From: an uncultured Cohaesibacter sp.
GTDB lineage: Bacteria > Pseudomonadota > Alphaproteobacteria > Rhizobiales > Cohaesibacteraceae
Direction of reading: 5' to 3'
DNA: 64,000 nt
Assembly: GCF_963662805.1 (NCBI RefSeq)
Contig: NZ_OY759869.1
Location: 398,501-462,500 of the forward strand
Below the pieces are notes generated by a model. It saw only the letters and a program-made list of their open reading frames with translations. It was not told the origin of the DNA and ran no database searches. Below, piece by piece: positions 44,231 to 52,403 of this stretch (position 1 is its first letter; each line of letters begins with the position of its first letter). The position numbers and the translations under genes are program-made.

Positions 44231-44666
44231 TTTCTTGAGCTTTCTTCTGTTCACTGCGGGAATGGAGCTAACCTGATTTATTCCAGCCGCATGATCGACC
44301 CGAATCTTGCGCGAAGAGAAGGATTGAAGAGCCTTGTGAATCTGCGTGCAAAGTTGACCCACCTGTATCCGTTAATCTCCGCGCGCCAAGGGTGGAGGAT
44401 GACAGCCGGCCGAGCGACCATCGCCACGCACCGCCAGTTCGGCACACGCAATACTATAGGTTTGATACAAGGCTCTATGAACAAGTTTTCGCAACAGCAA
44501 CGTGGCCTGAAATGGCCGCAGCAAACAGCAAAAGAGTGGGCAATTTAAGTTGCTGAAGGCGGGTTAGTTTTGAATGATCATTGAAACCCGCGGCCTAATC
44601 CTGTCGTTCGTTGAACATCTGATGTTACGGCGTAGTTTTATTAAAACTGACATTCACTATGCCTTT
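44231..44666. other. Stretch without a recognised gene
   Basis: Both strands have only short frames that shadow each other. No RNA gene, IS end or terminator was identified. It may carry the DUF1203 promoter on the minus strand. Confidence 0.4.
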
Positions 44667-45569
44667 CTATCGCCGGTTCTTCGCCATTTCCATCAGCGCC
44701 CTGAGTGCTTCGGGGAGTTGGCGACGGCTTGGATAGTAGAGATAGAAGGCCGGCCCCATGGATGACCATTCGGGCAACACCTGCACCAGTTCTCTGGCTT
44801 CCAACAGTTCTTTGACGCGCGCTTCGAGAACATAAGCGATGCCAGTTCCCGTCAGGGCCAATTCTACGATCACATTGGTCTGGTTGGTGATGAGATGCCA
44901 CTCCATGTTGAGAACGACAACCTCATCCTCGCGCTCAAGCTCCCAGTGATAAAGAGCGCCGTTTCCCATACGCATGCCGATGCATTGATGCTCATTGAGA
45001 GCGGAAGGAACTTCGGGAGCGCCGAACCTTTCCAGATAATCCGGTGAGGCGACCATGATCCAGTTGAGGTCAGGCCCCAGCGGAATGGCGATCATGTCCT
45101 GCTGAACTGCATCACCATAACGAATCCCTGCATCAAAGCCATCCTTGACGATATCGACCATACGATCCTCAATGACCATTTCCAATCGGACGTCGGGATA
45201 GGTCCGCGTGTAATCAGAAAGAATGGGAGCCAGGACAAGGTGTGCCGCATCGGTCGGGACATTGAGACGCAAATGTCCGGCTGGACGATCTCGATATTGG
45301 TTGAGCGCTTCAAGACCATTTTCAATTGCGGCAAAGCCGGTTTGAATCTGTTTGAGCAGATCCTCTCCCGCCGGGGTCAGGGTCATGCTGCGATTGGTCC
45401 GGTTGAACAGTCGCACACCGGTTCTCTCTTCCAGCCCGCGCATGGCATGGCTAAGGGCGGACGGGGTCATGTCGAGCTCTTTCGCAGCTTTGCGAAAACC
45501 ACCGGCCTCAGCAATGCGCCGAAACAGATTGAGGTCACCCAGATCGCTTCGCGTGAGGTTTCTCGCCAT
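44667..45569 (-). CDS. LysR-family transcriptional regulator
   Basis: A 300-residue LTTR with N-terminal HTH LNLFRRIAEAGGFRKAAKEL and MTPSALSHAMRGLEERTGVR, then an effector domain (GHLRLNVPTDAAHLVLAPIL, RYGDAVQQDMIAIPLGPDLN). It resembles the LTTRs that often control SDR/AKR reductase genes. It is divergent from the SDR-SDR-AKR operon across 146 bp. Confidence 0.92.
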   Translation of the reverse strand: MARNLTRSDLGDLNLFRRIAEAGGFRKAAKELDMTPSALSHAMRGLEERTGVRLFNRTNRSMTLTPAGEDLLKQIQTGFAAIENGLEALNQYRDRPAGHLRLNVPTDAAHLVLAPILSDYTRTYPDVRLEMVIEDRMVDIVKDGFDAGIRYGDAVQQDMIAIPLGPDLNWIMVASPDYLERFGAPEVPSALNEHQCIGMRMGNGALYHWELEREDEVVVLNMEWHLITNQTNVIVELALTGTGIAYVLEARVKELLEARELVQVLPEWSSMGPAFYLYYPSRRQLPEALRALMEMAKNRR

Positions 45570-45715
45570 TCGCTTCTCCGCTCAGTTAGCTGGTTTGAGA
45601 CAATCATTTTGGTGAGTTTAAATATACACTGTGTGTATTTTCGCACAACTTATCAAACCGTGCCCTACCTCATATGTTCTCAGCAAGACATTAGAAATCG
45701 ACAAAGGAGGCCCCG

Positions 45716-46561
45716 ATGTCATCACGAATGGACAGTATTCTATCTGACGGCCGCGTGGCTGTAATCACGGGCGCTGCTGCCGGATTGGGCGCGGCATTGG
45801 CAACCCGTCTCGCGCAGAAAGGCATGAAGCTTGCCCTGTTCGATCGCGATGAAGAAAAACTGCAGGCTCTCGCCCACACGTTGCCGATAGAAACCCTGAC
45901 AAGATGTGGCGACGCATCCAGCATGGAAGATCTGGAAGCCTTCCATACGGCGACAATAGATCGGTTCGGAGCGATCCACCTGCTCATCAACAATGTCGGC
46001 ATGATGAAACCGGCCGGACCATGGGATTCCCCCGCAGAGTGGCGGCAAGGGCTGGATGTCAATTTTACATCCGCCCTTGCCATGCAGCACTTGTTTGTTC
46101 CTGCGATGATCGCAGCGAACGCCCCTGCGGCCATCGTCAATCTGGGATCCAAGGAAGGCATCACCACACCTCCGGGCAACGCATGCTATTCCGTGGCCAA
46201 AGCTGCCATCAAGGTTTTGACAGAACAACTGGAACATGAAGTGCGCTCCACGACCGGCGGGCGTGTTTCGGCTCATCTGTTTGTGCCCGGTTACACCTGG
46301 ACGCCCATGAATGCGGCACAAAAGCCAGCAGGAAGCGACAAACCGACCGGTGCCTGGACATCGGAGCAGACCGTCGATTATTTCCTCGCACGTCTACACA
46401 AAGAGGATTTCTACATCCTCTGTCCGGATGGCGAAGTCACCCCGGACATGGATGCCAGACGCATGCGTTGGGCTGTTGAGGACTTGATCTTCAATCGCCC
46501 AGCCCTGTCCCGCTGGCACCCCAACTTCAAGGAAGCATTCGAAAAATGGATGAAGGCATGA
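45716..46561 (+). CDS. SDR-family oxidoreductase
   Basis: A 281-residue short-chain dehydrogenase. TGAAAGLG (nucleotide-binding), NNVG in place of NNAG, Ser in VNLGSKEG and the catalytic YSVAK are present. AAAGGAGG lies just before the ATG. The C-terminal segment HKEDFYILCPDGEVTPDMDA is typical of the branch that acts on ketones or aldehydes. It is the first of three reductase genes under the divergent LysR protein, and it overlaps the next gene by 4 bp. Confidence 0.92.
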   Translation: MSSRMDSILSDGRVAVITGAAAGLGAALATRLAQKGMKLALFDRDEEKLQALAHTLPIETLTRCGDASSMEDLEAFHTATIDRFGAIHLLINNVGMMKPAGPWDSPAEWRQGLDVNFTSALAMQHLFVPAMIAANAPAAIVNLGSKEGITTPPGNACYSVAKAAIKVLTEQLEHEVRSTTGGRVSAHLFVPGYTWTPMNAAQKPAGSDKPTGAWTSEQTVDYFLARLHKEDFYILCPDGEVTPDMDARRMRWAVEDLIFNRPALSRWHPNFKEAFEKWMKA

Positions 46562-47346
46562 AACCACGCGTTCTAATAACCGGTGGGTCTGCGGGCATTG
46601 GCTACGAATTGGCAAAGCTGTTGGCTTCCGATGGATATGATCTGATCATCAATGGTGCAAGCAAGCGGGTTCATGAAGCTGCGGAAAGCCTTAGATCATA
46701 TGGTGGCAAGGTTATTGCAGTCCAATCCGATCTATCCTATCCGGCTGGCGTCGATGAACTTGTCGACGTCGTCAAACGATCCGAAGGCGGGCTTGATGTC
46801 CTGGTGCTCAATGCGGGCATTGCGGTTGGCGGTGCCTTTCTGGATCTGCCCTTGGAGCAGCATCTTCACCTGATTGATCTCAACATCATGTCTACGGTGC
46901 GCCTATGCCATGCCCTGTTGCCGGACGTCATCGTAGCCAAAGGTAAAGTGCTGATGGTCAGTTCTCTGTCGGCTACAACGCCAACACCGTTCGAGAGTGT
47001 TTATGGCCCTTCGAAAGCCTTTATGACCTCCTTTGGCCATGGTCTACGGGAAGAATTGCGGGATACCGGCATCACATTGACTTTGCTGCATCCCGGAGCG
47101 ACCGCCACAGAGTTTCATGCCCGTGCAGGGATGGGCACTACTGCGTTTGGAGACAATAGCTGGAAGAATGATCCAGCACTTGTCGCTCAGCAGGGCTACA
47201 ACGCGATGATGGCAGGTGTAACAAGCCTAACCGGTGGTGACGAAGCCACTCAGGCAGCCGGTCGAGACCATCTCGTCACCAGTGAAGAAGAAAAAGCCCG
47301 GCGCCACGCGGAGCAGGCGCGCCCGGGAAGTCGTCCTCAATCATGA
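46558..47346 (+). CDS. SDR-family oxidoreductase (DltE-like)
   Basis: A 262-residue protein. ATG 46558 (MKPRVLITGGSAGIGYELAK) overlaps the previous stop (ATGA); an ATG four codons earlier is less likely. The motifs GGSAGIG, NAGI, SSLSA and the catalytic YGPSK are complete. The C-terminus is charged (EEEKARRHAEQARPGS). It lies second in the SDR-SDR-AKR operon. The substrate is unknown. Confidence 0.92.
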   Translation: MKPRVLITGGSAGIGYELAKLLASDGYDLIINGASKRVHEAAESLRSYGGKVIAVQSDLSYPAGVDELVDVVKRSEGGLDVLVLNAGIAVGGAFLDLPLEQHLHLIDLNIMSTVRLCHALLPDVIVAKGKVLMVSSLSATTPTPFESVYGPSKAFMTSFGHGLREELRDTGITLTLLHPGATATEFHARAGMGTTAFGDNSWKNDPALVAQQGYNAMMAGVTSLTGGDEATQAAGRDHLVTSEEEKARRHAEQARPGSRPQS

Positions 47347-47357
47347 AAGAGCAATAG

Positions 47358-48185
47358 ATGCATAATGTAATCGCAAATGGTGCCTCGATCCCATCTCTGG
47401 GATTTGGCACATACCGGATGAGCGACGCAGAGGTCATGGAAGTGCTGCCCGAAGCGCTCAAGCTTGGCTTTCGCCATATCGACACGGCACAGGTCTATAA
47501 CAATGAAGCCGCCGTTGGCGCGGCGATCAAAGCATCGGGCGTAGCCCGGGGTGAAATCTTTCTCACCACCAAGGTGTGGGTCACGAAGTTCGACCCTGCC
47601 GACTTCATCCCTTCTGTCGAAGAAAGCCTCAAAAAGCTCGATGTCGACAATGTTGACCTGTTGCTGCTTCACTGGCCCCACGGCAGTGATGTGCCAATGG
47701 AAATCCAGATCGAAGAGCTCAACAAGACGGTCGAACGCGGCATGACGCGCCATATCGGTGTCAGCAACTATACCGTCGCCCAGATGCAGAAAGTGGCATC
47801 CCTGAGCAAGGCCCCGATTGTCACCAATCAGGTCGAATATCATCCCTATCTGTCGCAAGCGCCGGTTCTTGATGCCTGCGAACAGCTCGACATGTCCCTG
47901 ACCAGTTACTATGGAATGGCCGACGGCGTGGTGCCAAAAGACGAACGCCTCGCAGAGATTGGCACAGCCCACGGCAAGACCGCAGTGCAGGTTGCTTTGC
48001 GCTGGCTTGTCCAGCAGCCACGGGTGATTGCCCTGTCTAAGACAGCCAAGCTGGCTCGTCTGCCTGAGAACTTCGGCATTTTCGACTTCGAACTCACAGA
48101 AGCTGAAATGCAAGCCATCGACGCCATGGCAAAGCCTGATGGACGCATTATCTCACCATCGGATCTTGCCCCTGAATGGGACTGA
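47358..48185 (+). CDS. Aldo/keto reductase (DkgB-like)
   Basis: A 275-residue NADPH-dependent AKR. The catalytic tetrad is visible: Asp and Tyr in GFRHIDTAQVYNNEAAVG, Lys in FLTTKVW and His in LLLHWPHG. The NADPH site includes VIALSKTAKLARLPEN. It resembles 2,5-diketo-D-gluconate reductase B and reduces aldehydes such as methylglyoxal. It is the last gene of the LysR-controlled reductase operon, 11 bp after the second SDR. Confidence 0.93.
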   Translation: MHNVIANGASIPSLGFGTYRMSDAEVMEVLPEALKLGFRHIDTAQVYNNEAAVGAAIKASGVARGEIFLTTKVWVTKFDPADFIPSVEESLKKLDVDNVDLLLLHWPHGSDVPMEIQIEELNKTVERGMTRHIGVSNYTVAQMQKVASLSKAPIVTNQVEYHPYLSQAPVLDACEQLDMSLTSYYGMADGVVPKDERLAEIGTAHGKTAVQVALRWLVQQPRVIALSKTAKLARLPENFGIFDFELTEAEMQAIDAMAKPDGRIISPSDLAPEWD

Positions 48186-48485
48186 CCCGCAGAAAGCTAT
48201 AAAACCGAAATCCTCAGATCAGGAAACTGGTCTGAGGAAGGACTTACCTTTGCGATCCTGAACGGGTTCGCTCAAGCGGGTTGATGCCTCACAGCATCTA
48301 CCCCATTCTAGCCATTTGTTTAGCTGGCAGCATTTTGATACAGGGAACTTGAGCAACGCGGGACTTCCCGGACCATCATCCTGCAGGCACTAGTAACTGC
48401 TTGCTCTAGTATCGACAAACAATGGAGAAAGAGCGCTCTTGCGGCGAAAATGGGCATTTCCATTCTCAGAACTAGAAATAGTATA
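48186..48485. other. Intergenic stretch with a weak hairpin
   Basis: CCTCAGA (48212-48218) pairs with TCTGAGG (48231-48237), a possible weak terminator for the AKR operon, but no T-run follows. No gene is supported in the remainder. Confidence 0.45.
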
Positions 48486-48954
48486 TCAAATGTCATGGAC
48501 ACCGGTACGATGCGCAACCATTGCCCTAATAAAACTCGCCGCAACAAAGACATAGTTGCGCCCGGTCTGTGCTGGAATGTTCCAAGGTGCGCCAATGTCT
48601 TGGGCTGCTCCGTGATCTGCGGCATAACGAACATGGCCAACATATTTGCAAACATTCAATAGTTTGGTCGGATAGTGCCCATCATTTTCAAACAATCCAT
48701 TTTGGCGTTAATCCCATTTGTACCTGCTATGTTGGTCCCATGATGAGCCGCGGTATGTGTTAAGAAATTCTCTACAGCGATTCCAGCTTGCAAAACCGCT
48801 TTTCTCCCATTTCTTGCTGCCGCGTATCGTAACCCTGCGGTAAGAGGTAGAAGTAGTTGATCGTGATCAACCTGTTCAGCGGCATTGCCTAGCTCCTGAC
48901 GAACCGTCAGTGTTGCCTCTGCAACCTCACGGCTTCCTGCGGCAAGTTCATCAA
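48486..48954 (-). pseudogene. Truncated, frameshifted gene, possibly HEPN-like
   Basis: On the minus strand one frame reads ARNGRKAVLQAGIAVENFLT and NIAGTNGINAKMDCLK. Around 48690 (TTGTTTGAAAATG) the sense continues one frame over as HYPTKLLNVCKYVGHVRYAA, then DHGAAQDIGAPW and GRNYVFVAASFIRAMV, to a stop at 48486. The two pieces join smoothly, so this was one protein. Its 5' end is cut exactly where the duplicated segment begins (48955). VRYAADHG has an R-x4-H pattern, as in HEPN domains of RNases and abortive-infection proteins; that family guess is weak. Confidence 0.55.
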
Positions 48955-49081
48955 GGGGCGCATTCTGGCCGAGGCGGGAGACGAGCCCTGTTTCATTGCT
49001 GCCGATATCGACATGGGTCTTGTGGCCGAGAGCCGCCGGTCGGTTCCGTCGCTCAAACACGACAAGGCTTTTGAAATTTAA
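48955..49081 (+). pseudogene. 3' remnant of a nitrilase-family gene
   Basis: It encodes only the last 41 or so residues (RILAEAGDEPCFIAADIDMG ... KHDKAFEI, then TAA), nearly identical to the end of the intact gene at 34964-35815. No start or catalytic residues are present. Upstream sequence is unrelated, so this is the broken left edge of the duplicated segment. Confidence 0.9.
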
Positions 49082-49139
49082 CGATCTTGTTCTATATTAA
49101 GGGTATGTCATCAGACGCCCGCATGAGACATCCGGCCCT

Positions 49140-49598
49140 TTGTTGCCGGAGCTTCTGCTGATTGGCTGGTTTCGCAATAGTGAGGATTGCGAGGCACAGA
49201 CCCGTGCGGGCCAGTTGGAATGTCCCTTTTGCGGCTCAAGCCATATCGAGAAATCGCTGATGGCCCCCCGGGTCAGCGGAACGCGCAGTCAGGATGCCCC
49301 TGCCCAGCAAATGCCGTCTCAGCCGAGCGCCGCTCAGGATCAGCAGCCGGTTGCCCTCGGTGCCGGTGGCCCGGACCCGCAACAGCTGCAGTCGATGCTC
49401 AGAGCCTTTCGCGACCATGTGGTGAACAATGCGGACTATGTCGGCAACAAGTTTGCCGAAGAAGCCCGCAAGATGCATTTCAACGAGGTCGAACAGCGCG
49501 GCATCTATGGCGAAGCCAGCATCGAGGACGTAAAATCCCTCGTCGAAGACGGCATCGACTGTCTCCCTCTGCCAAATTTGCCGGAAGACCAGAATTAG
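49140..49598 (+). pseudogene. DUF1178 gene copy with deleted N-terminus
   Basis: The reading frame is open and the protein from GWFRNSEDCEAQ onward differs from the intact copy at only three residues (V to M, I to S, T to N). The 81-bp deletion removes the TTG start, its ribosome site and the CDQDH half of the putative metal site. Any product would have to start at a TTG in former leader sequence (49140), so the gene is probably non-functional. The deletion keeps frame (27 codons). Confidence 0.8.
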
Positions 49599-49754
49599 GG
49601 CTGCTGTGCGGGTTAGTGGAACGGCTGCTTTGAGGCCAAAATGGGAGCTGCACAGTAATCTTGTAATCAATTTAGGCATGATCACAATAACAACAGGTTT
49701 TCAAGTGCATTTTTTCAACGTATGATTGTTCCATTGAATACATGGAGCATTTTG

Positions 49755-50939
49755 ATGAAACGAGCCAGTTTCACTATAACTATGGTATTTGCCGCCCTGC
49801 TAACGGTCGCTGCAAACGGTGCTGAATGGGGCTTCAGCACAACTTCTGGAAATTACATATCAATACATCGTCAAACAGATGGCTCGCTGTCAGGCTCGTT
49901 CCTCTACTTAGACGGTTTTGATAAAGTTAAAACTGCCACCGTTACAGGGAAAAATGTAGAAACTGGAAAAATGACGCTTAGGATTCCGGTTCTCTTTGGC
50001 GGGCGCGAACTTCGAATGATCAAGAGCATAGATAAGGGTAACGTTACGTGGCGGTCTGACCCGAGCTATAGTAATGTTGATTTCAGACTAAATGGAATAA
50101 CCAATCGAAGTGATGAATTGGCAACTAAAATCTTGCAAGATTGGAAAGGAAATACTAGTCAGAGGATAAGTGTTGGAACTTATGCGGAGCTGGCTGCTTA
50201 TGTCGAGCAAGAACACGGTAAAGTATTTAATCCGGTTGAACCAGTTAGTTTGGTAACACAGCGTAAGTATGCGGCCTTCTGGGATGGTCATTTTAGCAAG
50301 ACTCAAAACAGTGCTTCAATCCGAACGTTCTATGACCCCTCCACAGACGGCGGTGCTGTAATTGCGATGAATTCTGAGGCTGTAAGGTTGGCATACGCCT
50401 ATGCCAATCAAAGTGATGAGACCACGCAAGCGATTGTAGAAGAAGTTAAAAGCAGTGCTTATATCATTGGTGGAAGATCGTCACCCTTATCATTAATGCA
50501 TATTCCGACGCGCAGTTTTTTTGATGACTATTACGAGAATACGGAAACACTTGCAAAAATTAAAAATATCGTAACGAATATATTCGGTACTGTGTCAAGC
50601 AAAAGGCACTGTGTGATTATAAAGGAAACCAAAAAACTTGGAGAAATACACTGCGAATATCACTCTTCTGAATACAATTTTAGCGAAAACTCTTGGATGC
50701 GTACGATCGTTGCGTTCTGTATTGAAGACGCTACGGTAGATGGAAAGCGTACACTAGTGTGGCAGCCTGTCTCCTACTTCGCAAAAGGATTTGGTATAGA
50801 AGATACTCCGTTTGAAGATACATTTCTTCCTGTGGCGGACAAAAAGCTATTTAGAGATATTGAAAATGCAATGCTAACGCGGTTTTTTGATTCTCTTGCG
50901 CAATCTTATAAGGGATCTGAAATTAGTGGATGGAGGTGA
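49755..50939 (+). CDS. Secreted protein of unknown function
   Basis: A 394-residue protein from ATG 49755 (GGAG 7 bases upstream). The signal peptide is MKRASFTITMVFAALLTVAA, with cleavage near NGA-EW. A beta-rich first part (SGNYISIHRQTDGSLSGSFL, GKMTLRIPVLFGGRELRMIK) is followed by a longer mixed region with four cysteines. I do not recognise the family. The gene is clearly more AT-rich than the core genes, with many AAA, AAT and TTT codons, which suggests foreign origin. It is followed after 8 bp by a small membrane protein gene and lies just beyond repeat copy 2. Confidence 0.75.
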   Translation: MKRASFTITMVFAALLTVAANGAEWGFSTTSGNYISIHRQTDGSLSGSFLYLDGFDKVKTATVTGKNVETGKMTLRIPVLFGGRELRMIKSIDKGNVTWRSDPSYSNVDFRLNGITNRSDELATKILQDWKGNTSQRISVGTYAELAAYVEQEHGKVFNPVEPVSLVTQRKYAAFWDGHFSKTQNSASIRTFYDPSTDGGAVIAMNSEAVRLAYAYANQSDETTQAIVEEVKSSAYIIGGRSSPLSLMHIPTRSFFDDYYENTETLAKIKNIVTNIFGTVSSKRHCVIIKETKKLGEIHCEYHSSEYNFSENSWMRTIVAFCIEDATVDGKRTLVWQPVSYFAKGFGIEDTPFEDTFLPVADKKLFRDIENAMLTRFFDSLAQSYKGSEISGWR

Positions 50940-50947
50940 ATGCCTAA

Positions 50948-51361
50948 ATGCCAAAAGGATATATTGTCATATTCGTTTCTATTTTGGTTCTCGGAGGGCA
51001 TCTGGGTTTGCTTCCGATGATATTTTTCTTTGCGTCACGATTTGAAATGGCTGACAAACTTGACACTGCGTTCGTAATTGGGCCAATCACTGCAGCGTAT
51101 TTCATTACGATTTCAAAATTTGTGATTGACACTCGAAGTATGCCTATAGTGACCAAAGAAAAGGTGAATGCACTATACGCAATCTTCTCGATAGTTATTT
51201 CAACTTTCTTCGTGTTCTCGATCTATACAGTCATATGGATGATGCAAAACTTGATGATTGTAGAAATATCAACTGTAAAGAGAAGTATCGGTGTTATAGA
51301 GCTCTTCGTTGGTGGAGGGTTCGCTTTATTCGTTGACAATATATTTGGTGCAAAACGCTAA
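50948..51361 (+). CDS. Small integral membrane protein of unknown function
   Basis: A 137-residue protein with about four hydrophobic helices (YIVIFVSILVLGGHLGLLPM, FVIGPITAAYFITISKFVID, LYAIFSIVISTFFVFSIYTV, VIELFVGGGFALFVDNIF). The ATG lies 8 bp after the secreted-protein gene. It has the same AT-rich composition, so the two probably arrived and act together. No family was recognised. Confidence 0.72.
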   Translation: MPKGYIVIFVSILVLGGHLGLLPMIFFFASRFEMADKLDTAFVIGPITAAYFITISKFVIDTRSMPIVTKEKVNALYAIFSIVISTFFVFSIYTVIWMMQNLMIVEISTVKRSIGVIELFVGGGFALFVDNIFGAKR

Positions 51362-51405
51362 CCTGTTGACGCTGCACCCAATGCCCCCTTTGCCGCCATC
51401 CCCCC

Positions 51406-52158
51406 TCACCCCCGCTTGAACAGTTCCATGTAGTTGACGTCGAGGTCGGTGGAGCGGGACCATTTGTCGGTGAGGGGATTGTAGGTGACGCCGACGCGTT
51501 CGACGAGGGTGAGGCCGGAGGGGGCCATGGCGCGTTCGAGCTCGTCCGGGGTGACGAACTTTTCCCACTGATGAGTGCCGATGGGCAGCCAGCGCAGGAT
51601 ATATTCAGCACCGATGATGGCGAGCGCGTGGGACTTGAGGGTCCGGTTGAGGGTCGCGACGATCATCAGGCCGCCGGGCTTGACCATGCTGGCGCTCGAC
51701 TGAAGGAAGAGTTCGATGTCGGCGACATGCTCCACCACTTCCATCGCCAGCACGACGTCGAAGGTTTCGCCCGCAGCAGCCAGTGCCTCTGACGTGTCGG
51801 CGCGATAGTCGATGGCAAGGCCGGTCTCGTCCGCGTGGGTCGAGGCGATGGCGATGTTGGTCTCAGAGGCATCAACGCCGACGATGTCGGCACCCATGCG
51901 GCAGAGCGGTTCGCACAGAAGGCCACCGCCGCAGCCGATGTCGAGGATGCGCAGATCCTTCAAGGGCTGGAGTGCGCGAGGATCAAGCTCGAAATGCTCC
52001 ACCAGTGTTTCGCGGATATAGGCGACGCGGGTGGGGTTGAACTTGTGCAGCGGGCGGAACTTGCCCGTTGGGCTCCACCATTCCGCGGCCATGGCAGAAA
52101 AGCGTGCGACTTCTGCCTCGTCGATCGTGCTGCCAGAGAAGGTGGATTGGGATGTCAT
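51406..52158 (-). CDS. ubiG: Ubiquinone biosynthesis O-methyltransferase
   Basis: A 250-residue class I methyltransferase. Diagnostic segments are EVARFSAMAAEWWSPTGKFR, PLHKFNPTRVAYIRE, LRILDIGCGGGLLCEPLCRM (SAM loop), GVDASETNIAIASTHA and EVVEHVADIELFLQ. UbiG performs both O-methylations of the ubiquinone ring. It is transcribed divergently from aspartokinase, and in many Rhizobiales lies near the DUF1178 gene, from which it is separated here by the island. Confidence 0.95.
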   Translation of the reverse strand: MTSQSTFSGSTIDEAEVARFSAMAAEWWSPTGKFRPLHKFNPTRVAYIRETLVEHFELDPRALQPLKDLRILDIGCGGGLLCEPLCRMGADIVGVDASETNIAIASTHADETGLAIDYRADTSEALAAAGETFDVVLAMEVVEHVADIELFLQSSASMVKPGGLMIVATLNRTLKSHALAIIGAEYILRWLPIGTHQWEKFVTPDELERAMAPSGLTLVERVGVTYNPLTDKWSRSTDLDVNYMELFKRG

Positions 52159-52403
52159 GATGCTGCCTGTCGCGTTTTCCTGTCGGGTGATCTGTCAAGT
52201 TTTAAGTGTCAATACCTATACGCAAGATCTGGCCCTTATGGTTTTCCCATAGCTCCTCCGCTGAAGATAAAAAGTCAAGGCTTTGAATGCTTGCAAGCGG
52301 GGCTTCTGCCGAGTATGACTAGGCCCGACATCGCGGCAGGGCGGAAATTCTCTTTGTCCTGCCGTTTGGATAAGAACAGGACAATGGCAGAAAGAGAGAC
52401 TTG

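Larger units (their letters stand above)
48955..49640 (+). repeat. Direct repeat, copy 2 (partial nitrilase 3' end + deleted DUF1178 gene)
   Basis: This matches 35689-36470 in the same orientation. It starts at the shared GGGGCGCATTCTGG and carries the nitrilase tail, the same intergenic sequence (CGATCTTGTTCTATATTAAG), and DUF1178 without 81 bp. The copy-1 bases 35901-35981 are absent; a GGC triplet stands at both ends of the missing segment. Similarity ends near 49640. Confidence 0.92.
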
